Below, one piece after another: positions 8,272 to 17,090 of a stretch of DNA of 64,000 nt (position 1 is the stretch's first letter; the number at the start of each line of letters is the position of its first letter). This stretch comes from Clostridiales bacterium (GTDB lineage Bacteria; Bacillota; Clostridia; Lachnospirales; Lachnospiraceae). The notes beneath the pieces are model-generated. The model ran no database searches. It saw only the letters and a list, made by a program, of their open reading frames with translations, and was not told the DNA's origin. The DNA is taken from contig JAJQEU010000126.1 in the NCBI GenBank assembly GCA_021201535.1, positions 1 through 64,000 on the forward strand. Reading direction: 5' to 3'. The position numbers and the translations under genes were made by a program.

Positions 8272-10288
8272 ATGTCTAAGAAAGAGGAAATATATAATAA
8301 GGATTATCAGAACCGCATGAATCGCTATTATGATGAGTTCAAATGGCTTTATATGGAACTTTATCAGGATCAGTACGCGGCTTTTCATGATTTGTGTGAC
8401 GACCTGCACGCGTATTTTCAGGCTCGGGAGACAGATTTAAAAGAACGGGATTGCGAAAGGAGCGCCGATCCGCAGTGGTACAGGGGAAATGACATGCTGG
8501 GCATGATGCTCTATGTGGATGCCTTTGCGAAGGATCTGAACGGCGTCCGTGAGAAGATTCCGTATTTTAAATCCTGCGGGGTGAATTATATCCATCTGAT
8601 GCCTTTGCTGGATTCGCCCGAGGAGAAAAACGACGGCGGCTACGCGGTTTCTGATTTTCGCAGAGTGAAGCCGGAACTCGGGACGATGGAGGACCTGAAG
8701 CGTCTGGCAGAGGAATGTCATGAACAGGACATCAGTCTCTGTCTCGATTTTGTCATGAACCATACGTCTGAAGAGCATGAGTGGGCGAGACGTGCGAAAG
8801 CGGGGGAGAGAGTATCAGAACCGTTATTTTTTCTATGACAATTATGATATTCCGGCACAGTTCGAGCGGACGGTGCCGCAGGTATTTCCCACGACGGCTC
8901 CGGGGAATTTTACGTGGAATACGGATACCGGAAAGGTGGTCATGACGACGTTCTATCCCTATCAGTGGGATTTGAATTACGGGAATCCGACTGTTTTCCG
9001 GGAGATGGTGGGGAATATGCTGTATCTGGTAAACCAGGGCATCGATATCATCCGTCTGGATGCGGTTCCGTATATCTGGAAGCAGCCGGGGACCAACTGT
9101 CGGAATCTGCCGCAGGTGCATAATATCGTCCGTATGATGCGTATCATCTGCGAAGTGGTCTGCCCGGGTGTGCTGCTGCTGGGCGAGGTAGTGATGGAAC
9201 CGGACAAGGTGGCGCCGTATTTCGGAACGGTGGAAAAACCGGAGTGTCATATGCTCTACAATGTGACGACGATGGCCTCGCTCTGGCATACGGTGGCGAC
9301 AAAGGATGTGCGTCTGCTCCGTCGGCAGATGGACATCATGCATGCGCTTCCGAAGGAGTATGTGTTTCAGAATTATCTGCGCTGCCATGACGATATCGGA
9401 TGGGGACTGGATTACCCGTTTCTCCGAAGCTTCGATATGGAAGAGGTTTCCCATAAGAAGTTTCTGAATGATTTTTTTACCGGAAAGTATGAGGAGTCGT
9501 TTGCCAGGGGCGAGCTTTACAATGACAGTGAGGAGTTGGGGGATGCGAGACTATGCGGAACAACGGCTTCTCTCTGCGGAGTGGAGAAGGCGGTGGATGA
9601 GAATAAGGATGGGCGAGTGGCAGCAGTCGGCGAGGGTTCTGACAGTATGACGGGAATGGTCATCGACGGGACAGACGGAGATATTTCGAATCGCGTGTCT
9701 GGCGGGAGGCATGGCACTATACCGAATCCGAAACCTGGAATTGTTGCGGACGGTGCGTTGAATCTGGCCGTTCGCTATGATCTGACGCTTCATGCCTTTA
9801 TGCTGGCACAGTCCGGGATTCCCGTGATATACAGCGGAGATGAGATCGGGGAGACGAATGATTATTCCTACCATGACGAACCGAAAAAACGGGATGATTC
9901 GCGCTATTTACACCGCGGAGCTTTCCGGTGGGATCTGGAAGAAGCACGTCACAGGGAGGGCAGTGTTCAGCAGAGGATTTTTGACGGCCTTCGGCAGATG
10001 GAACAGATTCGGAGCAGTCATGATGTCTTTCGAGCTGTCGCTGATGTGTGGACGGTGGATACATGGGATGATTCCGTCCTCGGCATTATTCGCAGCGGTG
10101 CCGGACAGAAACTGGTGACTCTCTATAATTTCAGCGGTCAGGACAGGATCGCGTGGATCAATGAGAATGACGGGATGTACACGGATCTGCTGTCCGGCAG
10201 CCGGATGGAGGCGAAGGGCGTTTGGATGCCGGCGTTCGGATGCCGCTGGCTGCTGCGGGATCGTGATGTCTGTGAAGCAGGCAGATGA
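8272..10288 (+). pseudogene. Amylosucrase-like GH13 glucosidase, interrupted by a +1 frameshift
   Basis: Two track ORFs (8272-8838 and 8777-10288) are halves of one GH13 enzyme closely patterned on amylosucrase, which builds alpha-glucan from sucrose and frees fructose. The first half has LMPLLDSPEEKNDGGYAVSD and DFVMNHTSEEHEW. The second has WDLNYGNPTVFREM, RLDAVPYIWKQPGTNC (nucleophile Asp), LLGEVV (acid/base Glu) and RCHDDIGWG. Homology passes from the first frame to the second at the GGGGG run (8802-8806), where removing one G restores EYQNRYFFYDNYD. The joined product would be about 670 residues, normal for the family. Everything else is intact, so the shift is recent, a read error or a phase switch. 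The gene lies 134 bases after scrK and 30 bases before the purF-like gene. Confidence 0.85.
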
Positions 10289-10317
10289 AATGATTATGGA
10301 AAGGAACGTATAGAATT

Positions 10318-11721
10318 ATGGGAGGATTTTTTGGAGTAGCATCAAAGGAGATCTGTACATTTGATCTGTTTTTCGGAACAGATTATCACTCTCATCTTGG
10401 GACGCGTCGCGCCGGCATGGCGCTGTACGGCGAGAAGGGCTTTTGCAAAGCCATACACAGCATAGAGGGTTCTCCTTTCCGGACGAAGTTTGAAAAGGAA
10501 CTGGGGGATCTGGAGGGACGTTACGGCATTGGCTGTATTTCTGATTTTGAGGCACAGCCGGTTCTGGTGCGTTCTCATCACGGAACGTTTGCGATCAGTA
10601 CGATCAGCAGGATCAACAACGCCGACGAGATTGTGAAAGAGATTATGGACGGGAAAACGCATTTCTTTGAGATGAGTAACGGCGAGATCAATCCGACAGA
10701 GCTTGTGGCAGCCATGATCAACCGGAAGGAAAATTTCATTGACGGGATCAGATACGCGCTGGATACTGTCGAAGGTTCTCTGTCCATGCTGATCCTGACG
10801 CCTAAGGGTGTGTACGCGGCGCGGGACAGACTGGGGCGGACACCGGTCGTCCTGGGAAAGAAGAACGGCGCGAGATGTGCGTGTTTCGAGAGTTTTTCCT
10901 ATCTGAATCTCGGATATGAGGATGACCGTGAGCTGGGACCGGGCGAAGTGGTTGTATTTGATGAAAATCAGGTAAAAACACTGGTGGCGCCGGGCGACCG
11001 GATGCGGATCTGTACGTTCCTGTGGGTTTATTACGGTTATCCTTCCGCCAGTTATGAGGGCGTCAGTGTGGAGAAGATGCGCTACAATTGCGGACGTTTT
11101 CTGGCGAAGCGTGATAATGTCGAGGTGGATGTGGTGGCCGGCGTGCCTGATTCGGGGACGGCACATGCGATCGGATATGCAAACGAGACGGGTATCCCGT
11201 TTTCCCGGCCGTTTATCAAATATACGCCGACCTGGCCGCGCTCGTTTATGCCGACGATGCAGACCCAGCGGAATCTCATCGCGCACATGAAGCTGATTCC
11301 GGTGCATGATCTGATTCGGGGACAGCGTCTTCTGCTGATTGATGATTCGATCGTTCGAGGTACACAGCTGCGTGAGACGACGGAGTTTTTATATGAGAGC
11401 GGAGCAAAGGAAGTTCATATCCGCCCTGCCTGCCCGCCGCTCTTGTTCGGATGTAAGTATCTGAATTTTTCCAGATCGACGTCTGAACTGGAACTGATCG
11501 GACGCAAGGTGATCGAGGAACTGGAGGATGGAGAGGTGAGCCGTGAGACGCTGGCGGAGTATGCGGATCCGGACTCTGAAAAATATCAGGCTATGATTGA
11601 TGCCATCTGCAAAAAACTGAATTTTACGTCGCTGCGCTATCACCGGCTGGATGATATGCTGGAATCGGTTGGTATTGACAGAGATAAACTGTGTACCTAC
11701 TGTTGGAACGGCATGGAGTAA
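10318..11721 (+). CDS. Amidophosphoribosyltransferase paralogue lacking the N-terminal catalytic cysteine
   Basis: The 467-residue protein has the PurF architecture: an N-terminal Ntn-type glutaminase fold, a phosphoribosyltransferase domain with the PRPP loop LLLIDDSIVRGT (about residues 340-351), and a C-terminal LCTYCWNG resembling an iron-sulfur cysteine cluster. It begins MGGFFGVASK where active PurF has MCGI(F/V)G, so the Cys nucleophile that hydrolyses glutamine is a glycine, and the glutamine-site segment reads LGTRRAGMAL. It is unlikely to release ammonia from glutamine, and could use free ammonia or serve another PRPP reaction. I recall similar MGGFFG proteins in other Clostridia, which suggests a maintained paralogue. 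No purine genes adjoin it. Confidence 0.85.
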   Translation: MGGFFGVASKEICTFDLFFGTDYHSHLGTRRAGMALYGEKGFCKAIHSIEGSPFRTKFEKELGDLEGRYGIGCISDFEAQPVLVRSHHGTFAISTISRINNADEIVKEIMDGKTHFFEMSNGEINPTELVAAMINRKENFIDGIRYALDTVEGSLSMLILTPKGVYAARDRLGRTPVVLGKKNGARCACFESFSYLNLGYEDDRELGPGEVVVFDENQVKTLVAPGDRMRICTFLWVYYGYPSASYEGVSVEKMRYNCGRFLAKRDNVEVDVVAGVPDSGTAHAIGYANETGIPFSRPFIKYTPTWPRSFMPTMQTQRNLIAHMKLIPVHDLIRGQRLLLIDDSIVRGTQLRETTEFLYESGAKEVHIRPACPPLLFGCKYLNFSRSTSELELIGRKVIEELEDGEVSRETLAEYADPDSEKYQAMIDAICKKLNFTSLRYHRLDDMLESVGIDRDKLCTYCWNGME

Positions 11722-11794
11722 AAACGGATTTCAGGAACTGCATTTTCAGAGAAACCGTTGCTCTGATAAAAGCAATTGACACAGGACACGATAA

Positions 11795-11866
11795 CTATAG
11801 GAAACGACATCAAGTCGTTTCCATTGCGCCAGACGCAAGGCTGCATAAGCAGCCATTCTTCATGAG
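11795..11866. repeat. Three-hairpin intergenic repeat, copy C (partial, reverse orientation)
   Basis: On the minus strand this reads AATGGCTGC-TTAT-GCAGCC-TTGCGTCTGGCGCAA followed by GGAAACGACTTGATGTCGTTTCC. That matches the inner stem 2, the GGCGCAA linker and stem 3 of copies A and B. Stem 1 and the left half of the outer stem 2 are missing: the sequence gives way to the ribosome binding site of the next gene. It sits in the 164-base gap between the purF-like gene and the SGNH gene. Confidence 0.65.
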
Positions 11867-11885
11867 GAAAGGAGCGGTGTATTTT

Positions 11886-12524
11886 ATGGCGGGAACCATT
11901 ATCTGCTATGGCGATTCAAATACATATGGTTACGATGCCAGACCTTATCTGGGAGCGCGATTTCCGGAGAATATGCGCTGGCCGGACATTCTGAACGCAT
12001 GGACGGACTGGAATGTCGAGAATTGCGGATTAAACGGGCGGTGCATTCCCCGTTATTCCGGGGAGATCGGAGTGGTATGCAGTAGTCTGCACAGATGGAG
12101 TGGGCTTGCATCTCCGGTCTGGCTGTGGATCATGCTCGGGACAAATGATGTACTTCGCACTCCGGGAACCACCGCGGAGGTGACGACGGAACGGATGGAA
12201 CGCTTTCTGAAAAAACTCATGGAGTGTGAGGAGGTTGCGGGAGGAGCAATCCGGCTCCGCCTGATCTCGCCGGTTCATCTGCAGCCCGGTGTCTGGGTGG
12301 AGTCGGATGAGATGTGCAGGGAATCCGAACAACTGGATGATCTTTATTGCGAACTGGCACAGACACTTGGGATTGCGTTTACATGTGCAGGGAAGTGGGA
12401 TATCCCTGTACTCTTTGACGGCGTGCATTTTTCTGAGGAAGGTCATATAAAGTTTGCGGAATGTGTGATGCGGGAGGGTTTACTGTCATTGAATCAGGAT
12501 ACCGGTGCCTCCCTGTTTTCCTGA
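11886..12524 (+). CDS. SGNH/GDSL-family hydrolase (esterase/lipase-like)
   Basis: This 212-residue SGNH hydrolase is probably cytoplasmic, since it has no signal peptide. Block I is ICYGDSNTYGYD, with the catalytic Ser near residue 9. Block III is MLGTNDV with the oxyanion Asn. Block V is DGVHFSEEGH with the catalytic Asp/His pair. The track ORF opens at 11691 inside the purF-like gene, but the true ATG at 11886 follows AGGAAAGGAGCGG and gives the normal family N-terminus. Such enzymes de-acylate esters of many kinds, and the substrate is unknown. Repeat copy C lies directly upstream. Confidence 0.85.
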   Translation: MAGTIICYGDSNTYGYDARPYLGARFPENMRWPDILNAWTDWNVENCGLNGRCIPRYSGEIGVVCSSLHRWSGLASPVWLWIMLGTNDVLRTPGTTAEVTTERMERFLKKLMECEEVAGGAIRLRLISPVHLQPGVWVESDEMCRESEQLDDLYCELAQTLGIAFTCAGKWDIPVLFDGVHFSEEGHIKFAECVMREGLLSLNQDTGASLFS

Positions 12525-12610
12525 GTCCGGGCGCTATGTTCTCGTTTCTCTCTCTGCATGCCGCTGCATGTCTCATCGCCGGCTGCATCCTGTAACAGAG
12601 AAAACAGAGT

Positions 12611-14191
12611 TTATTCTTCCGTGCTCTCGACGACATCCGCCCGGATGCCTGTAAAATGCCGGATCAGGTAGAAGGACATATTCATCATATGGTCGTTCAG
12701 CTGCTCCATAAGCTCCCGGTTCTGATCCTCGTCGCGCAGGGATTCATTGTATAGACGCAGTCGTCGGCTCAGGAGGTAGGAGCGGATGAGCAGCTGATCC
12801 TTTTCGTGGCGTTCCTCCTCTTTGTCGTCAAACGTTTTCGTTGCCAGCTGCTCCATCTCTTTCTGGAGATCCATCAGCTTCTCATACAGAAAATCTGCTT
12901 CCGGTTTGATTCGGATCGGGAAGATGCATTTGCTGGCGAACACAGTCAGCGCCGCGCCGCCGAAGGTGTAAATCAGCCGTTCAGCCAGTGTGAACAGGAT
13001 ATTGTCCGGCGTGATGCCGAGCGCAAGTACGGCGCAGGTGATATAGGCCACCGAGGTCGCGTATCCCGTCGCGCTGTAGATCAGGAAGTTGAAAATGATC
13101 ATAAGTACGATGTGCGCCTGGGTTCCCGGAAAGATGGAATACAGGACAAGGCACAGTACAACCCCGGCCAGCGTGCCCTTCAGTCGGCCGCCCACGCGGT
13201 TCGCCATGTTTTCATAGAGAGGAACCAGCATGAAGAATACGGATACCGGCAGCCAGTAGCCGTTGCCGAAGGGGCAAAGGTAAGCATAGATCATGCATGG
13301 CGTCATAATGATGACCTGCCGCAGGGCGAAACGCAGACGGAAGGATCGAATATCCGGCTTGTTTGTGCGGAAGATCAGTCTCGTTCTGCTGCCGTACTGC
13401 TCCTCACCGTCAAATAATTCCTTGAAATTCTTCAGGAGATTCTGCATGTTCTCTGTCCGGTCTTCCAGGCCTTTTCTCTCACACAGTGTCGTAAAGACCT
13501 GAAACAGCGCGACGAAACGACAATACCAGTTTACCCTGCGGTTGTGCCGGAACGAGGAGTAGTTATGTAAATAGATGGCGTCCGAAATCTGTTCATTTTT
13601 TTTCCTGAGCCGGTCCTGATACAAAAATATCCCGTCCTCATCATCCATCTGATAGGCCTGGATCAGGTTTTCGCTCAGATCCAGCCCTTCCTTTACAGAA
13701 TCCCGAACCGTCGACCGGTTTTTCCTCGACGGCAGGATGATCAGGAAAAAGAAGGTGATAGCGAAGGAGGCGATGATCGCCTCAATCCGTGTGACAACGC
13801 CGAAACCGGTGACCGGAAACAGTTGGAACAGGATGAACGCCATCCCCGGCGTGTAGTAATTGGTGGGGTGCTGCTCATCGTTCAGTTCAAATACAATCCA
13901 GAAAAATGCCATTGCATTGACAATGATACACAACGACAGGCTGATCCCTGCGATCCAGGCTAAGACGGCAATCGACACATAGATCAGAAACGTCTTGATC
14001 ATGCCGCCGAAGGGGTTGCTCATGCCGCGAAAGTACAGGTAGGACAAGGTCAGGCAGGGGCCGATGATCGTGTTGTCCGTCCCGAAACAAAAATAATTGA
14101 GGAAAAAGATGCAGGATACCACAATCGTGGGGATTACTGCATCTTTCAGGTTTTCAGTGTTCACTTTGATTTTTTTTATTTGCTCAAACAT
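12611..14191 (-). CDS. FUSC-family membrane protein (aromatic acid exporter-like)
   Basis: The 526-residue integral membrane protein has two hydrophobic blocks, each with several membrane segments (about residues 15-160 and 310-445), separated by a charged cytoplasmic region. A long charged helical C-terminal region follows. This is the layout of the FUSC/fusaric-acid-resistance family, whose characterised members export aromatic acids, though the substrate here is unknown. The start is set at 14191 (MFEQIKKI), because AAAGGAGG lies eight bases upstream. The ORF track start at 14233 adds 14 residues without support. It is transcribed toward the SGNH gene. Confidence 0.78.
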   Translation of the reverse strand: MFEQIKKIKVNTENLKDAVIPTIVVSCIFFLNYFCFGTDNTIIGPCLTLSYLYFRGMSNPFGGMIKTFLIYVSIAVLAWIAGISLSLCIIVNAMAFFWIVFELNDEQHPTNYYTPGMAFILFQLFPVTGFGVVTRIEAIIASFAITFFFLIILPSRKNRSTVRDSVKEGLDLSENLIQAYQMDDEDGIFLYQDRLRKKNEQISDAIYLHNYSSFRHNRRVNWYCRFVALFQVFTTLCERKGLEDRTENMQNLLKNFKELFDGEEQYGSRTRLIFRTNKPDIRSFRLRFALRQVIIMTPCMIYAYLCPFGNGYWLPVSVFFMLVPLYENMANRVGGRLKGTLAGVVLCLVLYSIFPGTQAHIVLMIIFNFLIYSATGYATSVAYITCAVLALGITPDNILFTLAERLIYTFGGAALTVFASKCIFPIRIKPEADFLYEKLMDLQKEMEQLATKTFDDKEEERHEKDQLLIRSYLLSRRLRLYNESLRDEDQNRELMEQLNDHMMNMSFYLIRHFTGIRADVVESTEE

Positions 14192-14601
14192 ACTGCATTT
14201 CCTCCTTTCCGGCCGCGCCTGCTTCTGAAACACCTGTGGGAAAGAGAGTTTTCGGAAGGCATTTGCGGAAATGATGATTTGGATATGCCTCTGGTTGAAG
14301 GGTTGTTCTACACCCTACCACCATTTTTTCGGGAAAGCAATCCTTTTTTTGTAAACTTTCTATGCACAGTAATAAAAATTGTGTAACGTTTTGTTAAGAA
14401 TACAATGGTATACAAATTTTTTAAACGATTGTATAATCTGCAGGGTATGATGTGTTTTCCGGGATTTTGACCGGATTTGCGAAAGTACATCATTCAGAAA
14501 GGAAAAAGAACTATGATCTGGAGTTTGTGCCCGGCGCAGTCAGGCGCTTATTAACGATTTTTTGCGCAAAATGACAAAATTTCTGTTCCGGTTTATCCGG
14601 G
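14192..14601. other. Intergenic region with a possible 13-codon ORF
   Basis: This gap between two minus-strand genes holds AT-rich promoter-like sequence near 14340-14445, including GATTGTATAATC on the plus strand. A tiny plus-strand ORF (14513-14554, MIWSLCPAQSGAY) starts behind a good GAAAGGA ribosome binding site, but nothing else supports it as a gene. No clear terminator for the asparaginase gene was found. Confidence 0.25.
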
Positions 14602-15561
14602 TCAGGGGGTGTCAAAATTCGCCGTGCACAGACTGACCAGCTTTGTATACAGCGCGATCGGCGATATCCACGGCATGCGGATCAGAGATAATTCATCGAA
14701 TTTCTTTGTGGAACTGTAACCGTACTGCAGATATATCCCGCAGATATAGACGGGGATATTTTTCCCTTTTGCCGCTTCACAGAACCGGAGAAAAGACTCC
14801 TGTTCCGTGGGCAGCGTTCCCGAATGGTAACAGGTCAGGATGACGGCGTCCGTATCATCTGACAGAACCGTGTCCGCGAAGACATTCCCCATATCGGGAT
14901 AAACCTGCAGCATGGCGATCTTCGGAATCCGGCGCCGGCAGGTCATCTGAAGGCTGTCCAGAATGCGCAGCTCGTGAAAATCCTGATGCATCGGAATCAG
15001 TCGGTTGTTTTTTACGACAGCATATACTTTATTTCTGACACTGTAGAGATTTTCATCAAAGATCCGATGCGGAAGCAGCATGGAAGCACGGTGGATGCAG
15101 AGTTCCCCGCCGACATTCTGATAGCTGACGTATACGCCGGGGGATATGTTTTCTCTTGCGGCGACGACGGCTCCGTGAAAATTGTTCAGACCGTTGGAGC
15201 CCGGGTCATCCGGCACCCGACTGGCTGATACGAGAAAAACCGGAATGTTTACATCGGCACACAGCCACTCGAGCAGGGACGCCGTGTACTGAAGCGTGTC
15301 CGTGCCGTGTGTCAGAATGATCGCGTCATAAGTCTTTTTCGCCTGATCTTTAACGATCTGCGCGAGCTGCAGCGCGTGATCCGGGCAGAGATTTTCGCTT
15401 AAGACAGAAAAAGGACTCTCTGTCTCAAACTGAAGATCGGATGTGTCATACTTTTCTTTGTACATATGAAGCAGGCGATAGGAATTGGCGTTCAGGGAGA
15501 TGTATTCGCCATCCATGGTGCTGCCGATTGTTCCGCCTGTAAAAATCACTGATATTTTCAT
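14602..15561 (-). CDS. ansA: L-asparaginase, type I-like cytoplasmic
   Basis: The 319-residue protein hydrolyses L-asparagine to aspartate and ammonia. Both catalytic threonine sites are visible: FTGGTIGS at residues 8-15 and LTHGTDTLQYTA near residue 95, the latter also carrying the catalytic Asp. There is no signal peptide, which favours a cytoplasmic type I enzyme. Length is slightly short but usual for this group. The start codon lies 229 bases before the divergent metal regulator remnant. No operon partner is evident. Glutaminase side activity is possible. Confidence 0.88.
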   Translation of the reverse strand: MKISVIFTGGTIGSTMDGEYISLNANSYRLLHMYKEKYDTSDLQFETESPFSVLSENLCPDHALQLAQIVKDQAKKTYDAIILTHGTDTLQYTASLLEWLCADVNIPVFLVSASRVPDDPGSNGLNNFHGAVVAARENISPGVYVSYQNVGGELCIHRASMLLPHRIFDENLYSVRNKVYAVVKNNRLIPMHQDFHELRILDSLQMTCRRRIPKIAMLQVYPDMGNVFADTVLSDDTDAVILTCYHSGTLPTEQESFLRFCEAAKGKNIPVYICGIYLQYGYSSTKKFDELSLIRMPWISPIALYTKLVSLCTANFDTP

Positions 15562-15746
15562 TGCTTTCTCCTGATATTTTCATCTTTCCCGCCTTACATG
15601 AGAATTATGATTCTTTTTCGACGGAAAGTCAATTTAAATTCCGTTTGCTTTGGGGAAAATTGTAATTAAAAAAAGGATGCGGTATATGTCGGTGATTCAG
15701 AATATTATAAAAAATGTAAGCACCACCTAATCTTTAAGCAACCCCA

Positions 15747-15776
15747 TTGACATCCCTATACCCCTACATGTATAAT
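15747..15776 (+). promoter_or_regulatory. Strong sigma-A promoter of the DtxR/FeoA locus
   Basis: TTGACA (15747-15752) and TATAAT (15771-15776) are separated by 18 bases, a near-perfect housekeeping promoter. The imperfect pair ATACCC near the -10 and GGGTAT about 25 bases downstream could be a metal-repressor operator, but the match is weak. Confidence 0.65.
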
Positions 15777-15832
15777 TAACCCATACGGGCATGGGTATGA
15801 AATTGGCCGGTTTCATGAACAGAGGTTGTCAA

Positions 15833-16239
15833 ATGAACGATATTCAAAAAAATCGTATGAAGCAGATCCGTCGGGAATCACGAGAGAATTATCTGGAAGC
15901 TCTGCTTATGCTCCAGAGAAAACGGGATGAAGTACGATCCTCCGATCTCGCATCGTTCATGGGCTTTTCCAGAGCCAGTGTCAGTCAGGCGATTCTTGCC
16001 ATGGAAAGAGATGGATTTGTTTCCGTAGATGAAAAATATTGTCTGCACATGACGGACGCGGGAAGAAATATAGCTGAAAAAACGCAGAGAAAACATTCTT
16101 TTTTGAAAAAAATCTTTTGAAGGCAGGCGTTGATCCGGTTACTGCGCAGGAGGAAGGAAGCCGCCTGGGGCACGCCATCAGCGATGACAGCTTTGAAAAG
16201 ATTGCCGGAAGCGGTATGTGTAAGGAGGAGGAAATCTGA
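15833..16239 (+). pseudogene. DtxR/MntR-type metal-dependent repressor, frameshifted
   Basis: The first frame (track ORF 15791-16120) encodes a winged-helix domain with DLASFMGFSRASVSQAILAME and ends abruptly at HSFLKKIF. In the next frame the family's second domain continues at once: LKAGVDPVTAQEEGSRLGHAISDDSFEKI, ending at 16239. Restoring one A in the A7 run at about 16102-16108 joins them into a DtxR-like protein of about 135 residues, which would repress metal-uptake genes when loaded with Fe or Mn. The start at 15833 is chosen from alignment. Either it is inactivated, or slippage on the A7 run restores some full-length protein. Confidence 0.78.
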
Positions 16240-16305
16240 CAGAAAAGTTAATTTATGCATGCACAAAAGTTAGATGATTCTAATCAGAGGAAGGGGATTG
16301 TAATT

Positions 16306-16518
16306 ATGATTCCGTTACTATTGGCGGATGTCGGTTCGGAACAGACCGTCCGGATGATAAAAGGAAATGATAAAACAAAGTTGTTCATACAGAAAATGGG
16401 AATAGCGCCCGGCGCACAATTAAAAATTGTGTCGGCACACGGAGGCGATCTGATTGTATATGTCAAGGATGTGCGGATCGCCCTGACAAAAGATATCGCT
16501 TCAAGAATCATGATATAA
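16306..16518 (+). CDS. feoA: FeoA-domain protein 1
   Basis: This 70-residue SH3-like FeoA protein has the family's KLFIQKMGIAPGAQLKIVS and DVRIALTKDIASRIMI segments. FeoA proteins assist the ferrous iron transporter FeoB at the membrane. The start is the ATG at 16306, preceded by AGAGGAAGGGG; the track ORF adds 17 upstream residues. It is first of two FeoA genes 41 bases apart, behind a DtxR-type regulator. No feoB follows, so its partner must be elsewhere or lost. Confidence 0.85.
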   Translation: MIPLLLADVGSEQTVRMIKGNDKTKLFIQKMGIAPGAQLKIVSAHGGDLIVYVKDVRIALTKDIASRIMI

Positions 16519-16559
16519 AGCCGATCGGCTCTATAAAAATATTTCAAACGGAGGTTGTT

Positions 16560-16784
16560 ATGATGAAAACATTGAGAGATATTCCGGTAGGTGGAACGGC
16601 CAGGGTAGTCAAGCTTCACGGAGAAGGGGCTACGAAACGCCGGATTATGGACATGGGCGTTACAAAGGGCGTTGAGATATATGTCCGGAAGGTGGCGCCG
16701 CTCGGTGATCCTGTTGAGGTCAAAGTGCGAGGGTATGAGCTTTCTATCCGTAAGGAAGATGCTCAGATGATCGAAGTAGAATAG
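16560..16784 (+). CDS. feoA: FeoA-domain protein 2
   Basis: This 74-residue FeoA protein (TLRDIPVGGTARVVKL, RRIMDMGVTKGVEIYVRK, and the C-terminal ELSIRKEDAQMIEV) is more canonical than its upstream neighbour. It would act with FeoB in Fe(II) uptake. An ATG-ATG start follows CGGAGGTTGTT. The next stretch holds a decapitated metal-binding protein instead of feoB, so the ferrous iron locus is incomplete in this window. Confidence 0.9.
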   Translation: MMKTLRDIPVGGTARVVKLHGEGATKRRIMDMGVTKGVEIYVRKVAPLGDPVEVKVRGYELSIRKEDAQMIEVE

Positions 16785-16795
16785 GAAGGAATTTT

Positions 16796-16957
16796 GAAAT
16801 CAAGAGCGTAAAATCTTCGCACAAAAAGAATCTGACAGAGATTGTTTCCCTGGCTCCGCTTGACGAGCAGAAACTGAGGAGAATCATTGATGCTACAGGA
16901 TACAGAATCACAGGCATTCACCGTGAAGAATACGAAAAGAGAGGTCTGTTCCGGTGA
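16796..16957 (+). pseudogene. C-terminal remnant of an HMA (heavy-metal-associated) domain protein
   Basis: An open frame without a start codon encodes about 53 residues (FEIKSVKSSHKKNLTEIV ... LRRIIDATGYRITGI ... YEKRGLFR). This resembles the last two thirds of small HMA proteins found near iron/metal genes in Clostridia. The first strand and the CxxC metal-binding loop are absent, so metal binding should be lost. An AGGAAGG ribosome binding site remains just upstream, suggesting that the 5' part was deleted. The family assignment is from recall of the pattern. Confidence 0.5.
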
Positions 16958-17033
16958 CAAAAATGATGACATTCACAGATATTGGTGCGCTGCGACAGCA
17001 GAGCATGTGTTTATACATAAAGACTGACTGTGT

Positions 17034-17090
17034 ATAAAACAGAGAATCTCCGCATACATTGTAAAAACGAATGTTTGCGGGGATTTTTTT
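17034..17090 (+). promoter_or_regulatory. Sigma-E-like promoter of spoIIID inside a long inverted repeat
   Basis: CATACATT (17053-17060) matches the sigma-E -10 consensus, with ATAAAA about 13 bases upstream as a -35 candidate. The -10 lies in the left arm of an inverted repeat, AATCTCCGCATACATT / AATGTTTGCGGGGATT, followed by T7. The right arm contains the GCGGGGA ribosome binding site of spoIIID. The repeat therefore looks like a terminator for read-through from the metal locus and at the same time carries the promoter and translation start of spoIIID. Confidence 0.5.

Noticed and set aside
8777-8838. Two separate GH13 genes with overlapping ends
   Set aside because: Neither half is a complete enzyme, and homology continues exactly across a G5 run, so one frameshifted gene is the simpler reading.
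17071-17088. ATG 17071 as the spoIIID start
   Set aside because: It would lie only a few bases after the predicted transcription start, has no ribosome binding site, and adds residues absent from the family.
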